Source: CAYLZO01 sp964387775 (GTDB taxonomy: Bacteria > Chloroflexota > Anaerolineae > JAAYZQ01). From it: a DNA stretch of 37,719 nucleotides. Positions 22,345 through 30,628 of the stretch are shown here, in pieces (position 1 is the stretch's first letter; every line of letters starts with the position of its first letter). Location of the stretch: positions 1 through 37,719 of the forward strand of contig CAYLZO010000017.1 in assembly GCA_964387775.1 (NCBI GenBank), read 5' to 3'. Below the pieces are notes generated by a model, which had not been told where the DNA came from, did no database searches, and saw only the letters and a list, made by a program, of their open reading frames with translations. A program made the translations under genes and the position numbers.

Positions 22345-23874
22345 ATGAAGAGTGGAAATGGCAAAGTAGCACGCCGATGGTTGGTTCTGGGGCTTCTCCC
22401 TTTGACCCTGGTCCTGGCCGTCGCCTGGGGAGTTTGGGCGGACGATCCGCTCCCAGGCACCGATGGAGAGCCAGTGCAGTACCGGTTCGAAGTGACCGAT
22501 CCCCAGGCCGACACCTGGGAAGTAGCGTTACCCCCGGGCTTTGAGTACGTTGGGCTGGCCCCGGGCAGCCAGGTTGGGGCAGAGCCCGAGGTTTCCCAAG
22601 ACGGTACGTGGTTGACCTGGCACGGCCCCTTCCCCCTGGGACACGAGGTGCGCTTCTGGATCGCGCCGGTCAAGCCCACCGAGGCGCCCGCTTCGCTGTC
22701 CGTCGTGGACGCGGACGCCGAGGCCCAGCTCGTCGAGCCGCTGCGGCACCTGCCCGCCGGCCGCGAGGGGACCCCGCCCGCCCCGGCCTCGGTCGATGCG
22801 GTGAGCGTTGCCAAGTCGGTCGATCCGGACAAACTCCTGCCGGCGGACAGCCGCTGGGTGACGTACGAGGTGGTGTTCACCAACACGTATACGCAGCCCA
22901 TCACCTTGGATCGCGTCACCGACACCTTGCCGGTCGACTTTGACTTTGGCGGCATGGCCTACGGCAGCGAGGTGGGTGAACCGGCGGACGCCGGGGAGCC
23001 CGAGATCGTCTGGGAGTCGGTAGTGGTCACGGGCAGCGGCACGGTGACGTTGCGCTACAACGTGCGTGCCCTCGAGGCGCCCGGCGAGTACCAGAACCGG
23101 GTCGAAGCCGCCACCGGCGCCGGGCTGGTCGGCCCGGCCAGCGCCGAGCTGCAGGTCAGCTCCGGCAAGATCTACATCCCCCTGGCGCTCCAGAACTATG
23201 AGGCGCCCAGCCAAGGGATCGAGCTTCCTTACATCGAAGACTTTACCTACAGTGCCCTGGAGGGCTGGGAGCATTTCACCAATTGGCCCGATCTCTCGGC
23301 CGACCGTTGGTACTGGGCCGGCGACGAGGGCGTGTGGGGCATCTACAACTACGAGTACGACCTTGTCCAGCCCGAAAACACCGGCTACAGCCTCTTTCTC
23401 TTTAACGCCGACGGGGCCCAAGAGTGGACCGACTACCGCATCGAGGCCAGCCTCAAGGACGTGAAAGAAGAAAATCAGAAGAAGGGCTTGAGCGGCATCT
23501 GGTTCCGGGGCAACTATGAGAACTCGGGTGCCCTGGACGGCAAGATGGTCGGCGGCTACTACGTCTATATGAAGCCGGGCGACGACCACCTGTACCTGAT
23601 GCGCACGCCCACGGACAACCCGACCTTTGGCGCGCACCAAGTCGTCGCAGACTATTACTATGGCCCGCTCATCGGCCACAAGCACTGGTACGACTTTGCG
23701 ATCGAGGTCGAGGGACCGCACATCGAGGTCTGGTTTGGCGACGCCGAGGCGGGCATGGTCAAGGCGTTCGACTGGACCGATCCGCTGGACGCCTGGCCCC
23801 AAGGGACCGTCGGCCTGTCCGTATACAACACGTCCACCCGCTTTGACTACGTCTATGTCTTGGCGAACGACTGA
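22345..23874 (+). CDS. Secreted DUF11-domain surface protein with C-terminal concanavalin-like domain
   Basis: A 509-residue exported protein. ATG at 22345 follows GGAGGT. The signal peptide is 'VARRWLVLGLLPLTLVLAVA' with cleavage near VWADD. A beta-rich N-terminal part (residues about 35-150) leads into a DUF11/TIGR01451 repeat: 'VAKSVDPDKLLPADSRWVTYEV', 'DRVTDTLPVDFDFGGMAYGS', 'GSGTVTLRYNVRA', 'YQNRVEAATG'. The segment 'GKIYIPLALQNYEAPS' follows, then a C-terminal sandwich domain (IEDFTYSALEGWEHF, GIWFRGNYEN, KHWYDFAIEVEGPHIEVWFG) resembling DUF1080/LamG folds that bind sugars. No sortase or PEP-CTERM signal is seen. A paralogue follows at 23992. Likely a cell-surface or matrix protein. Confidence 0.92.
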   Translation: MKSGNGKVARRWLVLGLLPLTLVLAVAWGVWADDPLPGTDGEPVQYRFEVTDPQADTWEVALPPGFEYVGLAPGSQVGAEPEVSQDGTWLTWHGPFPLGHEVRFWIAPVKPTEAPASLSVVDADAEAQLVEPLRHLPAGREGTPPAPASVDAVSVAKSVDPDKLLPADSRWVTYEVVFTNTYTQPITLDRVTDTLPVDFDFGGMAYGSEVGEPADAGEPEIVWESVVVTGSGTVTLRYNVRALEAPGEYQNRVEAATGAGLVGPASAELQVSSGKIYIPLALQNYEAPSQGIELPYIEDFTYSALEGWEHFTNWPDLSADRWYWAGDEGVWGIYNYEYDLVQPENTGYSLFLFNADGAQEWTDYRIEASLKDVKEENQKKGLSGIWFRGNYENSGALDGKMVGGYYVYMKPGDDHLYLMRTPTDNPTFGAHQVVADYYYGPLIGHKHWYDFAIEVEGPHIEVWFGDAEAGMVKAFDWTDPLDAWPQGTVGLSVYNTSTRFDYVYVLAND

Positions 23875-23888
23875 GTTCCCTTTTCATC

Positions 23889-23929
23889 CGAGCCTTGCGC
23901 AGAGCCTGCGTGCCTGTGCAAGGCTCTCG
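23889..23929 (+). terminator. Stem-loop between the two DUF11 genes
   Basis: AGCCTTGC (23891-23898) pairs with GCAAGGCT (23918-23925) around a 19-nt loop. No T-run follows, so it could be a Rho-dependent or weak terminator, or an mRNA processing element. Function uncertain. Confidence 0.4.
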
Positions 23930-23991
23930 ATGTTGTAGACAGTTTCCAGGGTTGTTGTCGTAAAACACAAAAAATGGGAGGATGGAAGTTT

Positions 23992-25971
23992 ATGAGTTTT
24001 AAGCGATTGGTTCCCACTGCTGTGATCTTGGCAGCGCTGATGCTGGTGGTTGTGATCTTTCAGACGGCCGGTCAAGCCCAGGTTCCCCAGGCCGATTTGG
24101 TGGTGGACAAGTCGGTAGATCCTTCGGTTATCGCCCTCGACGAGATCGTCGTTTACTCAATAACTCTTAGCAATACCACGGGCGTCACGCTAGAAGTGTC
24201 ATCGGTGGTGGACGTGATGCCCGCGGGCTTTGAGTTCGCTGGCATGGCCTATGGCAGTGATGTGGGCGAGCCGGTGGACAACCAGGAGCCCGAGATCGTT
24301 TGGGAGTCGGTGATGGTCCCGGGCAGCAGCATATTGACGTTGCGCTACTACGTTTCCGTGCCGAGCAATGTGCCCCTCAGCGACGAACCCTACATCAACA
24401 CCGCCGTCGCCACCGTGGGCGAGGACCAGTACACGGCCCAGGCCGGGCTGATGGTGGCGCTGGGCGAGGCTTCTGTCCAAAAGATGGCCGAGCCCGACGT
24501 GCCCGAACCGGGGGCGACCGTGACCTACACCGTCGCCTTTAGCAACAGCGGCTACGTGCCCCTGCACCTGGCCGTGGTGACCGACGTTCTGCCCAGCGAC
24601 GTGACCTTTTTGACCATGACGGCCGGCAGCGACGTCCTCACCGCGCCGGCGGGCGTGACCGGGACCATCGCCTGGATGGGGCCGTATACCATCCCGGCCC
24701 ACAGCGAATTTCGGGTCGAGTACCTGGCCGCCATGCCGACGGTCAGCGACACGGTCTACCTGGAAAACGAAGCGTGGGGCCGGTTGGACGACGGCACCGT
24801 GGTGGGACCGGCCAGCGAAGTGGTCCGGATCTCCACCGGCGGGCCGATGACCGTCACGCTGCCCTTCGTGGTCCGAAATTGGGCGGCACCGGCCTTTTTC
24901 CTCTCCAAGTCTGCCAATCCGACCCAGGCCTACGCCGAGGACCCGGGGGCGCTGATCACCTACACCGTCACCTTTGAGAACCAGGGCACGGTCCCCGGTG
25001 TGCTGGCCGATATCCGCGACACGCTGCCGGCGGGCTTTGTCTTCGTGCAGATGATGCCCGGCAGCGACGTGTCGGCCCTGCCTACCGGCACCTCGGGCGA
25101 GATCGTCTGGACCGGCCCCTTTGAGGTCGATGGCAACGCGTCGTTGACCTTGATCTACCAGGCGCGGGCCAGTTCCCAGGTGGGCGTCCACGCCAACAGC
25201 GTGACGGCGACGCCCGGCGAGGGGCTGCTGCTCAATGCACCGGCGACGTCCCTGGTCGAACTTTTGGAGCCGGTCTGGCTGGTCGAAGAGTTTGAGAACC
25301 CCAGCCCCCATTGGGAACCTTTCCTCAATTACTGGCGATTGAAGGAAGAACAATGGCACCTCAAGCCCGGCGGCAGCGACGATGGCTCGACGGCGCTGGC
25401 TCACACCTTCTGGTTCGGCGTGTCGAACCCCGAAAAGGGCGCCCACGACGCGTTGTACATGTACAAGGATCCGGCGGCCGAGCAGTGGACCGATTACTCG
25501 CTCAAGACCCGGGCGATCCTGTACTTTGACGATGGCACAGACCGGGGTCAGTTTGGTCTCTGGTTCCGGGGACATCACCAGGATCACGATGAGGCGGGCC
25601 TTTGGGTGACGGGCTACTACTTTATCCTGAAACCTGGGCCGCCCACGCGGGCCTATCTCATGCAGTTGCGCACCGACGAGGAATGCGGCGACGACTGCAA
25701 CTACAACTACCACTTTAGCAATCCCATGGTCCTGGAGGAGCTGGATGGCAGCGGCCTGGACGCCTTGGGCGTGGACATCAACAAGGGGTTCTGGTACGAT
25801 CTGCGTGTCGAGGTTGACGGGCCGAGGATCCGCTGCTACTTTGACGACGTCCTCCTCTTCGACTACTATGACGACTTTGGCTCGACCTTCCTCGACGGCA
25901 CCGTTGGCTTTTTCACCTACCTCGCCGGCGACGCGCGCTTTGACCACGTGAGGGTGGAGCCGCTCCACTAG
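23992..25971 (+). CDS. Secreted protein with DUF11 repeats and C-terminal concanavalin-like domain
   Basis: A 659-residue exported protein. The ATG at 23992 is chosen over the one at 23974 because the GGAGG ribosome site (23977-23981) lies between them. Signal peptide 'RLVPTAVILAALMLVVVIF' ends near GQAQ. Three DUF11 repeats follow (starting at 'LVVDKSVDPSVIALDEIVVY', 'SVQKMAEPDVPEPGATVTYT', 'FFLSKSANPTQAYAEDPGAL'), with 'MTVTLPFVVRNWAAPAF' between the second and third. The C-terminal 220 residues form a concanavalin/DUF1080-like domain (FGLWFRGHHQDHDEAG, GFWYDLRVEVDGPRIRCYFDD). The first DUF11 repeat shares 'GMAYGS.VGEP....EPEIVWES' with the paralogue upstream, pointing to tandem duplication. 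Probably a surface or extracellular-matrix protein. Confidence 0.92.
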   Translation: MSFKRLVPTAVILAALMLVVVIFQTAGQAQVPQADLVVDKSVDPSVIALDEIVVYSITLSNTTGVTLEVSSVVDVMPAGFEFAGMAYGSDVGEPVDNQEPEIVWESVMVPGSSILTLRYYVSVPSNVPLSDEPYINTAVATVGEDQYTAQAGLMVALGEASVQKMAEPDVPEPGATVTYTVAFSNSGYVPLHLAVVTDVLPSDVTFLTMTAGSDVLTAPAGVTGTIAWMGPYTIPAHSEFRVEYLAAMPTVSDTVYLENEAWGRLDDGTVVGPASEVVRISTGGPMTVTLPFVVRNWAAPAFFLSKSANPTQAYAEDPGALITYTVTFENQGTVPGVLADIRDTLPAGFVFVQMMPGSDVSALPTGTSGEIVWTGPFEVDGNASLTLIYQARASSQVGVHANSVTATPGEGLLLNAPATSLVELLEPVWLVEEFENPSPHWEPFLNYWRLKEEQWHLKPGGSDDGSTALAHTFWFGVSNPEKGAHDALYMYKDPAAEQWTDYSLKTRAILYFDDGTDRGQFGLWFRGHHQDHDEAGLWVTGYYFILKPGPPTRAYLMQLRTDEECGDDCNYNYHFSNPMVLEELDGSGLDALGVDINKGFWYDLRVEVDGPRIRCYFDDVLLFDYYDDFGSTFLDGTVGFFTYLAGDARFDHVRVEPLH

Positions 25972-25988
25972 CCCCGGAACTTGAAGTG

Positions 25989-25997
25989 TGATAGAAT
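25989..25997 (+). promoter_or_regulatory. Possible extended -10 promoter
   Basis: TG-A-TAGAAT (25989-25997) forms an extended -10 element after the upstream stop codon. No good -35 box is found at the usual distance. It would give a leader of about 50 nt for the gene at 26053. Confidence 0.4.
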
Positions 25998-26052
25998 GGG
26001 GCGGCTGCCGCGAGTCGGCGGTCGCCCTATCTCTTTGGAGGCGATAAAGACG

Positions 26053-28473
26053 TTGGCCTGGGTGAACGGAATCGGGCCGGGGCTTGCCCCTGAAGCTGAA
26101 GAGGCAGTTAGGTCCGGGCCGGATCGGGTGTTGGTGGCCCTGCTCACGCTGGTGGGTGGGGCGCTGCGGCTGGCCTACCTGCTGCGCGTGCCGCCCTTCC
26201 TCGACGAGTATTCCTCGATGCTGACCGGCTTGAGCATCCTGCACACCGGTGGCCTGCCCGAGCTGCCCTCGGGCGTGCTCTATCCCAGCGGCTCGCTCTT
26301 TTCCTACATCGAGGCGGCCTTCTTTGGTCTCTTTGGCTTCAGCGACTTTGTGGCCCGGCTGCCGAGCCTGATCCTGGGCACGCTGACGCTGCCCGTGCTG
26401 TACCTCGTCGCCCGCAGGCTGGTCAACCGGCGGGCAGCCCTGCTGGCCGTAGCCCTGCTGGCCGTGGCCCCCGAGGCCATCGTCTGGGGCGGCCGGGCGC
26501 GGATGTACGCCCTCTTGCAGCTCCTCGTCCTTCTGACCGCCTACTTTTTCTATTGCGGCGTGCTGGCCGACGATGGACGTGAAACGTCGCACGCCTGGCC
26601 GTGGGTGGCCTGCTTTTTGGCCGCCGTCTTTGCCCAGGACGAGGCGATCCTGCTCCTGCCGGCCTTTTGGCTCGCGGCCCTGGCTATCCGGGGCCCGCGC
26701 TGGTTGCTCCGGCCACCGGTGCTTCTGGGACAGATCCTGGTACCGCTGGCGGGGGTAGGCGTCCGCTACTGGCTCAACGAGATCCGCGTGCCGGGCGAGG
26801 TCTATACCCTGACCCACGACACCTTCTTCCGCTTCCCGCCGGCGCTGGCCCACGGCCTGAAAGGGGTCGCCCCCTTCTTTACCGCGCCCTGGGCCTGGCC
26901 GGTCACCGTCTTGTTCGTCGTGGCCCTCGCGTTGCTCGCGTTCCGCACCCCGCGCCAGGGATCCGTCGCCTTTTTGGCCTACGTTCCCCTGGTGATGACC
27001 GCCGCCATCGTCCTCGTAGTCAACGATCCCTGGCAGGACGACCGCTACCTCTTTATGGTGCTGCCCCAGTTCCTCGTGGTCGCCGCCTGGGGGTTGGATC
27101 GCGTGCGGCTGTTGCTGGGGCGCCGCCAGCCCGTCTTGCGCAGCGAGAAAGTCACCCTGGTCTTGGTCGCTCTCGTGGCCCTGGCCAGGCTGCCGGGGGC
27201 GTTCTCGGCCGTGAACCGCGACGAGCCCGACTATAGCGCGGCCTATCGCTGGGTGGCCTCGCAGCTTCGGGCCGACGACCGGGTCGCCACGGTGCGCCCG
27301 GCGCCGGCGGCCGTCTACCTGGGCAGCGCCGACTACCTGGTCGCCGAGGACAAGCACCAGGAGTTTATCATGCGCCTCGACGGCGAGTGGGTCGGGCGTT
27401 GGACCGGGGCCAAGGTCCTCGAATCGCCCGATGCTTTTCGCGACGAGGTGCTCCAGAGCGGCCGGCGGATCTGGTTCGTCATCGACGAGGACCGCTTCGA
27501 GTCGGTAGCCTACTCGCCCGAGTTCGTGGCCTTGATCCTGCGCCAGATGGACCTGGTTTGGCGGCAGGGGGGTGTGTTGGTCTTTTGTGGGCAGGGCTAC
27601 AGGCCGCCGCCAGAGATGGCCGTGCGGCGGTCCCTCGGCGCCGATTTCGGGGGACAGTTGCGGCTGACGGGCTATGCCCTCAGCACCGACCGGCCCGAGC
27701 CGGGCCAGGAGGTGACGCTCCGGCTCTTCTGGCAGGCCCTCCGCCCCGAGCGGAACTACACCGTCTTTGTCCACGTGATCGGCGCGGATGGCGAGGGGTT
27801 GACCCAGGTCGACGGCGAGCCCTTTTTGGGGCTGTACGGCATGTCCACCCATTGGCCCCGCGACCGGGCCGTGACCGACGAACGCGCGCTGACCCTCCCC
27901 GCCGATACGCCGCCGGGCCGCTACCGCCTGGAGGTGGGGCTCTACGATGCCGCCGACCCCGTCTCGGACCGCGTGCCGCTGGCAGGCAGTGGCGAGACCC
28001 GCTTGACGCTGGATTACCTGAAAGTCGATGTGCCCCCCCCGCCACTGCCGCCCCAACTGGTGGACGAGGGCAATCTGGGGGGCTTGGTGCGCCTGGTGGG
28101 TTACGATCTGTCTCGGCGCGAGATGGAGGCCGGGGCCTCGCAGGCCTTGACGCTGACGTGGGAATGCCTGGGCGACTTTGGGAAGGATTATACCGTCTTC
28201 CTCCACCTGACGGGGCCGGACGGGCAGCCGGTGGCCCAGGCCGATGGCCCGCCGCTGGGGGGCAGCTATCCGACGAGCTTCTGGGACGCGGGTGAGCGGC
28301 TGCCCGACCCCTACGTCCTGGAGGTTCCGGCCGACGTGTCGCCGGGCGAGTACGAATTGAACGTGGGGATGTATCTCCTGGCCACGGGGGATCGCCTGCC
28401 GCGCCTGGGAGCGGACGGCAAGCCAGAAGGAGACAGCATCTCGCTGGGGCGGATTAGGGTCACGGCTCCCTGA
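26053..28473 (+). CDS. PMT/ArnT-like GT-C membrane glycosyltransferase, paralogue of 18236-20590
   Basis: About 806 residues. TTG at 26053 is favoured since GGAGG (26037-26041) precedes it and the predicted promoter lies downstream of the earlier in-frame starts; GTG at 26062 is also possible. Membrane helices fill residues about 35-390; the first outer loop has Asp51-Glu52 (PPFLDEYSSM), and 'VARLPSLILGTLTLPVLYLV' and 'AIVWGGRARMYALLQLLVLL' closely match the paralogue. The C-terminal 280 residues hold two beta-sandwich repeats ('PEPGQEVTLRLFWQAL', 'YTVFVHVIGADG', 'PPGRYRLEVGLYD', then 'YTVFLHLTGPDG', 'SPGEYELNVGMYL'). It likely acts at the outer face with polyprenyl-phosphate sugars, perhaps glycosylating the neighbouring secreted proteins; that link is inference from proximity. 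Confidence 0.9.
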   Translation: MAWVNGIGPGLAPEAEEAVRSGPDRVLVALLTLVGGALRLAYLLRVPPFLDEYSSMLTGLSILHTGGLPELPSGVLYPSGSLFSYIEAAFFGLFGFSDFVARLPSLILGTLTLPVLYLVARRLVNRRAALLAVALLAVAPEAIVWGGRARMYALLQLLVLLTAYFFYCGVLADDGRETSHAWPWVACFLAAVFAQDEAILLLPAFWLAALAIRGPRWLLRPPVLLGQILVPLAGVGVRYWLNEIRVPGEVYTLTHDTFFRFPPALAHGLKGVAPFFTAPWAWPVTVLFVVALALLAFRTPRQGSVAFLAYVPLVMTAAIVLVVNDPWQDDRYLFMVLPQFLVVAAWGLDRVRLLLGRRQPVLRSEKVTLVLVALVALARLPGAFSAVNRDEPDYSAAYRWVASQLRADDRVATVRPAPAAVYLGSADYLVAEDKHQEFIMRLDGEWVGRWTGAKVLESPDAFRDEVLQSGRRIWFVIDEDRFESVAYSPEFVALILRQMDLVWRQGGVLVFCGQGYRPPPEMAVRRSLGADFGGQLRLTGYALSTDRPEPGQEVTLRLFWQALRPERNYTVFVHVIGADGEGLTQVDGEPFLGLYGMSTHWPRDRAVTDERALTLPADTPPGRYRLEVGLYDAADPVSDRVPLAGSGETRLTLDYLKVDVPPPPLPPQLVDEGNLGGLVRLVGYDLSRREMEAGASQALTLTWECLGDFGKDYTVFLHLTGPDGQPVAQADGPPLGGSYPTSFWDAGERLPDPYVLEVPADVSPGEYELNVGMYLLATGDRLPRLGADGKPEGDSISLGRIRVTAP

Positions 28474-28483
28474 CGCCGCGTGG

Positions 28484-28771
28484 TTAGGGGATGCGCAACT
28501 CCTGGCCGGGCAGGATCACCTTGGGGTCTTTGATCTGATCCTCGTTGGCCTTCAAGATCTCCCGCCAGCGACTGGCGTCGCCATAGACCTTCTGGGCGAT
28601 CTGGCTCAGGCTGTCGCCGCGCTGCACCACGTAGGTCTGGGGCTCCTCCGGCTGCATTTCCTCAGGCAGTTCCTCCTCGGCCTGAGCCTGGACCTGTTCG
28701 CGCTGCCGCCGGTATTCCTCTTTCCGCTTTTCGATCTCTTCCCGGGTCTCGCCTAGTTCGGCGTCTTTCAT
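28484..28771 (-). CDS. Small LysM-domain protein
   Basis: A 95-residue protein read on the minus strand, converging on the PMT-like gene with a 10-bp gap. ATG at 28771 has a purine-rich AAAGGGGG upstream. Residues 1-45 are highly charged and helical (GETREEIEKRKEEYRRQREQ), then a LysM domain occupies about 47-94: 'YVVQRGDSLSQIAQKVYGDASRW' and 'NEDQIKDPKVILPGQELRIP'. LysM usually binds peptidoglycan or chitin-like glycans, but there is no signal peptide here; small cytosolic LysM proteins with this YgaU/BON-LysM-like ending (GQELRIP) are also known. Its promoter is 150 bp upstream, on the far side of an inverted-repeat element. Confidence 0.88.
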   Translation of the reverse strand: MKDAELGETREEIEKRKEEYRRQREQVQAQAEEELPEEMQPEEPQTYVVQRGDSLSQIAQKVYGDASRWREILKANEDQIKDPKVILPGQELRIP

Positions 28772-28809
28772 GAACACAGCCCCCTTTTCCTCGGTTTTTG
28801 ACAAATCAG

Positions 28810-28902
28810 GGTGCCAGGCACTTGTTCGCTTCCCCAATCTCCAGGTTAAGGGACAACTCGGCTGACCCCCGATTGGCGTTCCACGAGCAAGTACCTGGCA
28901 CC
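28810..28902. mobile_element. MITE-like inverted-repeat element
   Basis: A 19-bp inverted repeat with two mismatches, GGTGCCAGGCACTTGTTCG (28810-28828) and its complement at 28884-28902, extends imperfectly inward to CCAATC/GATTGG (28834-28839 and 28871-28876), giving arms of about 30 bp around a 31-nt centre. No open reading frame lies inside. The palindromic core GTGCCAGGCAC resembles terminal repeats of small non-coding repeats seen in many bacterial genomes. It is located in the untranslated leader of the LysM transcript, where it would fold into a long hairpin. Confidence 0.6.
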
Positions 28903-28920
28903 TTGGTCCCCCTCAGGTTC

Positions 28921-28949
28921 ATTATAGACGAGGGCAGGAGCAGTGTCAA
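28921..28949 (-). promoter_or_regulatory. Consensus promoter of the LysM gene (minus strand)
   Basis: On the minus strand a perfect TTGACA (plus 28944-28949) and perfect TATAAT (plus 28921-28926) are exactly 17 bp apart. Start of transcription is near 28914, so the leader of about 140 nt contains the whole inverted-repeat element. Confidence 0.85.
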
Positions 28950-28980
28950 CCCCCGGCTGGAACGATAGACCCAGATTTGT

Positions 28981-29009
28981 TTGGCATGTCCCCCGAAATC
29001 GGGTATAAT
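28981..29009 (+). promoter_or_regulatory. Promoter of tig
   Basis: TTGGCA (-35, 28981-28986), 17-bp spacer, perfect TATAAT (29004-29009). It is back-to-back with the LysM promoter, their -35 boxes being 31 bp apart. Leader of about 32 nt with AGGAGAGGA ahead of the start codon. Confidence 0.85.
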
Positions 29010-29047
29010 GGCCGCGTAAAGCGACCAGACAGGAGAGGAAAACAGAC

Positions 29048-30484
29048 ATGGACATGAACGTAACTACCGAACGACTGGACGACTGCCAGGTCAAGGTCGT
29101 CGTCGAAGTAGACCAGGCCGAGATCGACAAGCAGCTGCGCCAGACGGCCCGCCGCATCTCGCGCCAGTTTAGCATTCCGGGCTATCGCAAGGGACGGGCG
29201 CCCTACCACGCCGTGGTGCGCGTCTTTGGCCGCGAGGCCGTCCAGCGGGAGGCGCTGGATGACTTTGGCAACGAGGTGTTCGACGAGGCGCTGGAGCGGG
29301 TCGAATACGAACCGTACCAGGTCGGCGAGCTACAAGAGATCGAGTGGGACCCCTTTCGCATGACGGTCTTGCTGCCCATCCTGCCGGAGGTCGAGCTGGG
29401 CGACTATCGCTCCGTGCGGGTCTCAATGGAGCCGGAGCCGGTCACCGACGAGAGGATCGAGGAGCGGCTGGCCGAGTTCCAGCGGGAGCACACCCAGTGG
29501 GTGCCTGCCGAGCGGCCGGCCGAGTTCGGCGACCAGGTCGTCGTCGATTTCGAGGGCAAGGTCGGCGACGAGTTGATCATGGACAATGAGAACCACGAGA
29601 TGGAGTTGGAAAAAAGCGGCGATCTGCCGATGATCGGCTTTCACAGAGAGGTCGTGGGCCTCTCGCCGGACGAGGAAAAGACCTTCACGCTGACGGTGCC
29701 CGAGGAGGGTTTCGAGGAGGACGTGGCCGGCCAGGAAGCGACTGTCACCGTGTACCTGCACACCGTGCGCGAGAAGGACGTGCCGCCCCTGGACGACGAG
29801 CTGGCCATGATGGTCGGCACCTACGACACGCTGGACGAGCTGAGGGCCGCCCTGCGGGAAGAAATGGAGACGTCGGCCCTGCAAAAGGCCGAGTCGGAGT
29901 ACCTGGACAAGATCCTGGAGGCCATCATCGAGCAGGCGGACCAGGTCGAGTATCCGCACCAGGCCATTGACCGCGAGGCCGAGTTCATGATGAGCCAGAT
30001 AGAGCAGAACCTGGCCGGCACCGGCCTCGATCTGGATCGCTACCTGGGCATGTTGGGCAAGACCCGCGAGATGTACCGCCAGGAGCTCCATCCCGGTGCC
30101 GAGGACCGCCTACAAAAACGCCTCGTGATGAACGAAATTGCCGAGCAGGAGGGGTTGACGGTCGAAGAGTACGAGCTGGAAGAAGAGATCGAACATTTGA
30201 TACGGGAAGCCGGCCCCCAGGCCGAGCAGATGGAAGAGATGCTCGAGACCGAGGGCGCGCGCCTGACGGTGAGCCATAATCTCTTGATGAACAAGGTCAG
30301 CGAGCGCGTCCGCCAGATCGCCCAGGGTGAGGCCCCGCCGCTGCCAGAAAGAGCAGACACAGAAGCCGAGGTGAGTCTGGAAGAAGGGGCAGAGGAGGGT
30401 ACGGACGCGCCACCCCAAGCGGAGGAGGCCGAGGAAAAAGAGGAAGGCGGAGACGAGCCGGCAGAGGAGGCTGAATCCGACTAG
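29048..30484 (+). CDS. tig: Trigger factor (ribosome-associated chaperone, peptidyl-prolyl isomerase)
   Basis: A 478-residue chaperone that binds the ribosome near the exit tunnel and folds nascent chains. The ribosome-binding loop 'FSIPGYRKGRAP' (G45-Y-R-K-G49) matches the family's GFRxGKxP signature. The FKBP-like isomerase domain lies at about 155-245 (GDQVVVDFEGKVGDE, LPMIGFHREVVGLSPDEEKTFTLTVPEEG), followed by the helical C-terminal chaperone domain to about 430. The last 45 residues are an extra, strongly acidic tail (many E, with D, A, P), making it longer than the usual 430-450. ATG at 29048 has AGGAGAGGA upstream. It begins the tig-clpP-clpX series. Confidence 0.97.
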   Translation: MDMNVTTERLDDCQVKVVVEVDQAEIDKQLRQTARRISRQFSIPGYRKGRAPYHAVVRVFGREAVQREALDDFGNEVFDEALERVEYEPYQVGELQEIEWDPFRMTVLLPILPEVELGDYRSVRVSMEPEPVTDERIEERLAEFQREHTQWVPAERPAEFGDQVVVDFEGKVGDELIMDNENHEMELEKSGDLPMIGFHREVVGLSPDEEKTFTLTVPEEGFEEDVAGQEATVTVYLHTVREKDVPPLDDELAMMVGTYDTLDELRAALREEMETSALQKAESEYLDKILEAIIEQADQVEYPHQAIDREAEFMMSQIEQNLAGTGLDLDRYLGMLGKTREMYRQELHPGAEDRLQKRLVMNEIAEQEGLTVEEYELEEEIEHLIREAGPQAEQMEEMLETEGARLTVSHNLLMNKVSERVRQIAQGEAPPLPERADTEAEVSLEEGAEEGTDAPPQAEEAEEKEEGGDEPAEEAESD

Positions 30485-30628
30485 ATCGGGACGGCCGTGG
30501 GAGACATCTTACAGAACTCCCCGCCGTCTGGGTGTACACTGGCGGCAGGAGGTTGAACGCAAAGGGGCCTGGCCTTCAGACCCTTCCGATTCTTCAACCC
30601 CGCAGACTCAAATTCAGGAGGCAAAAGA

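Noticed and set aside
24199..28206. A very long open frame (over 1300 codons) on the minus strand across the DUF11 and PMT-like genes
   Set aside because: Its translation is rich in G, Q, H, P and R without any domain, and it is exactly antisense to well-supported genes. Long antisense frames are common in GC-rich coding DNA with this codon bias.
30485..30628. TACACT at 30535 as a -10 box for a clpP promoter
   Set aside because: No acceptable -35 box at 16-18 bp; clpP is more simply explained by read-through from the tig promoter.
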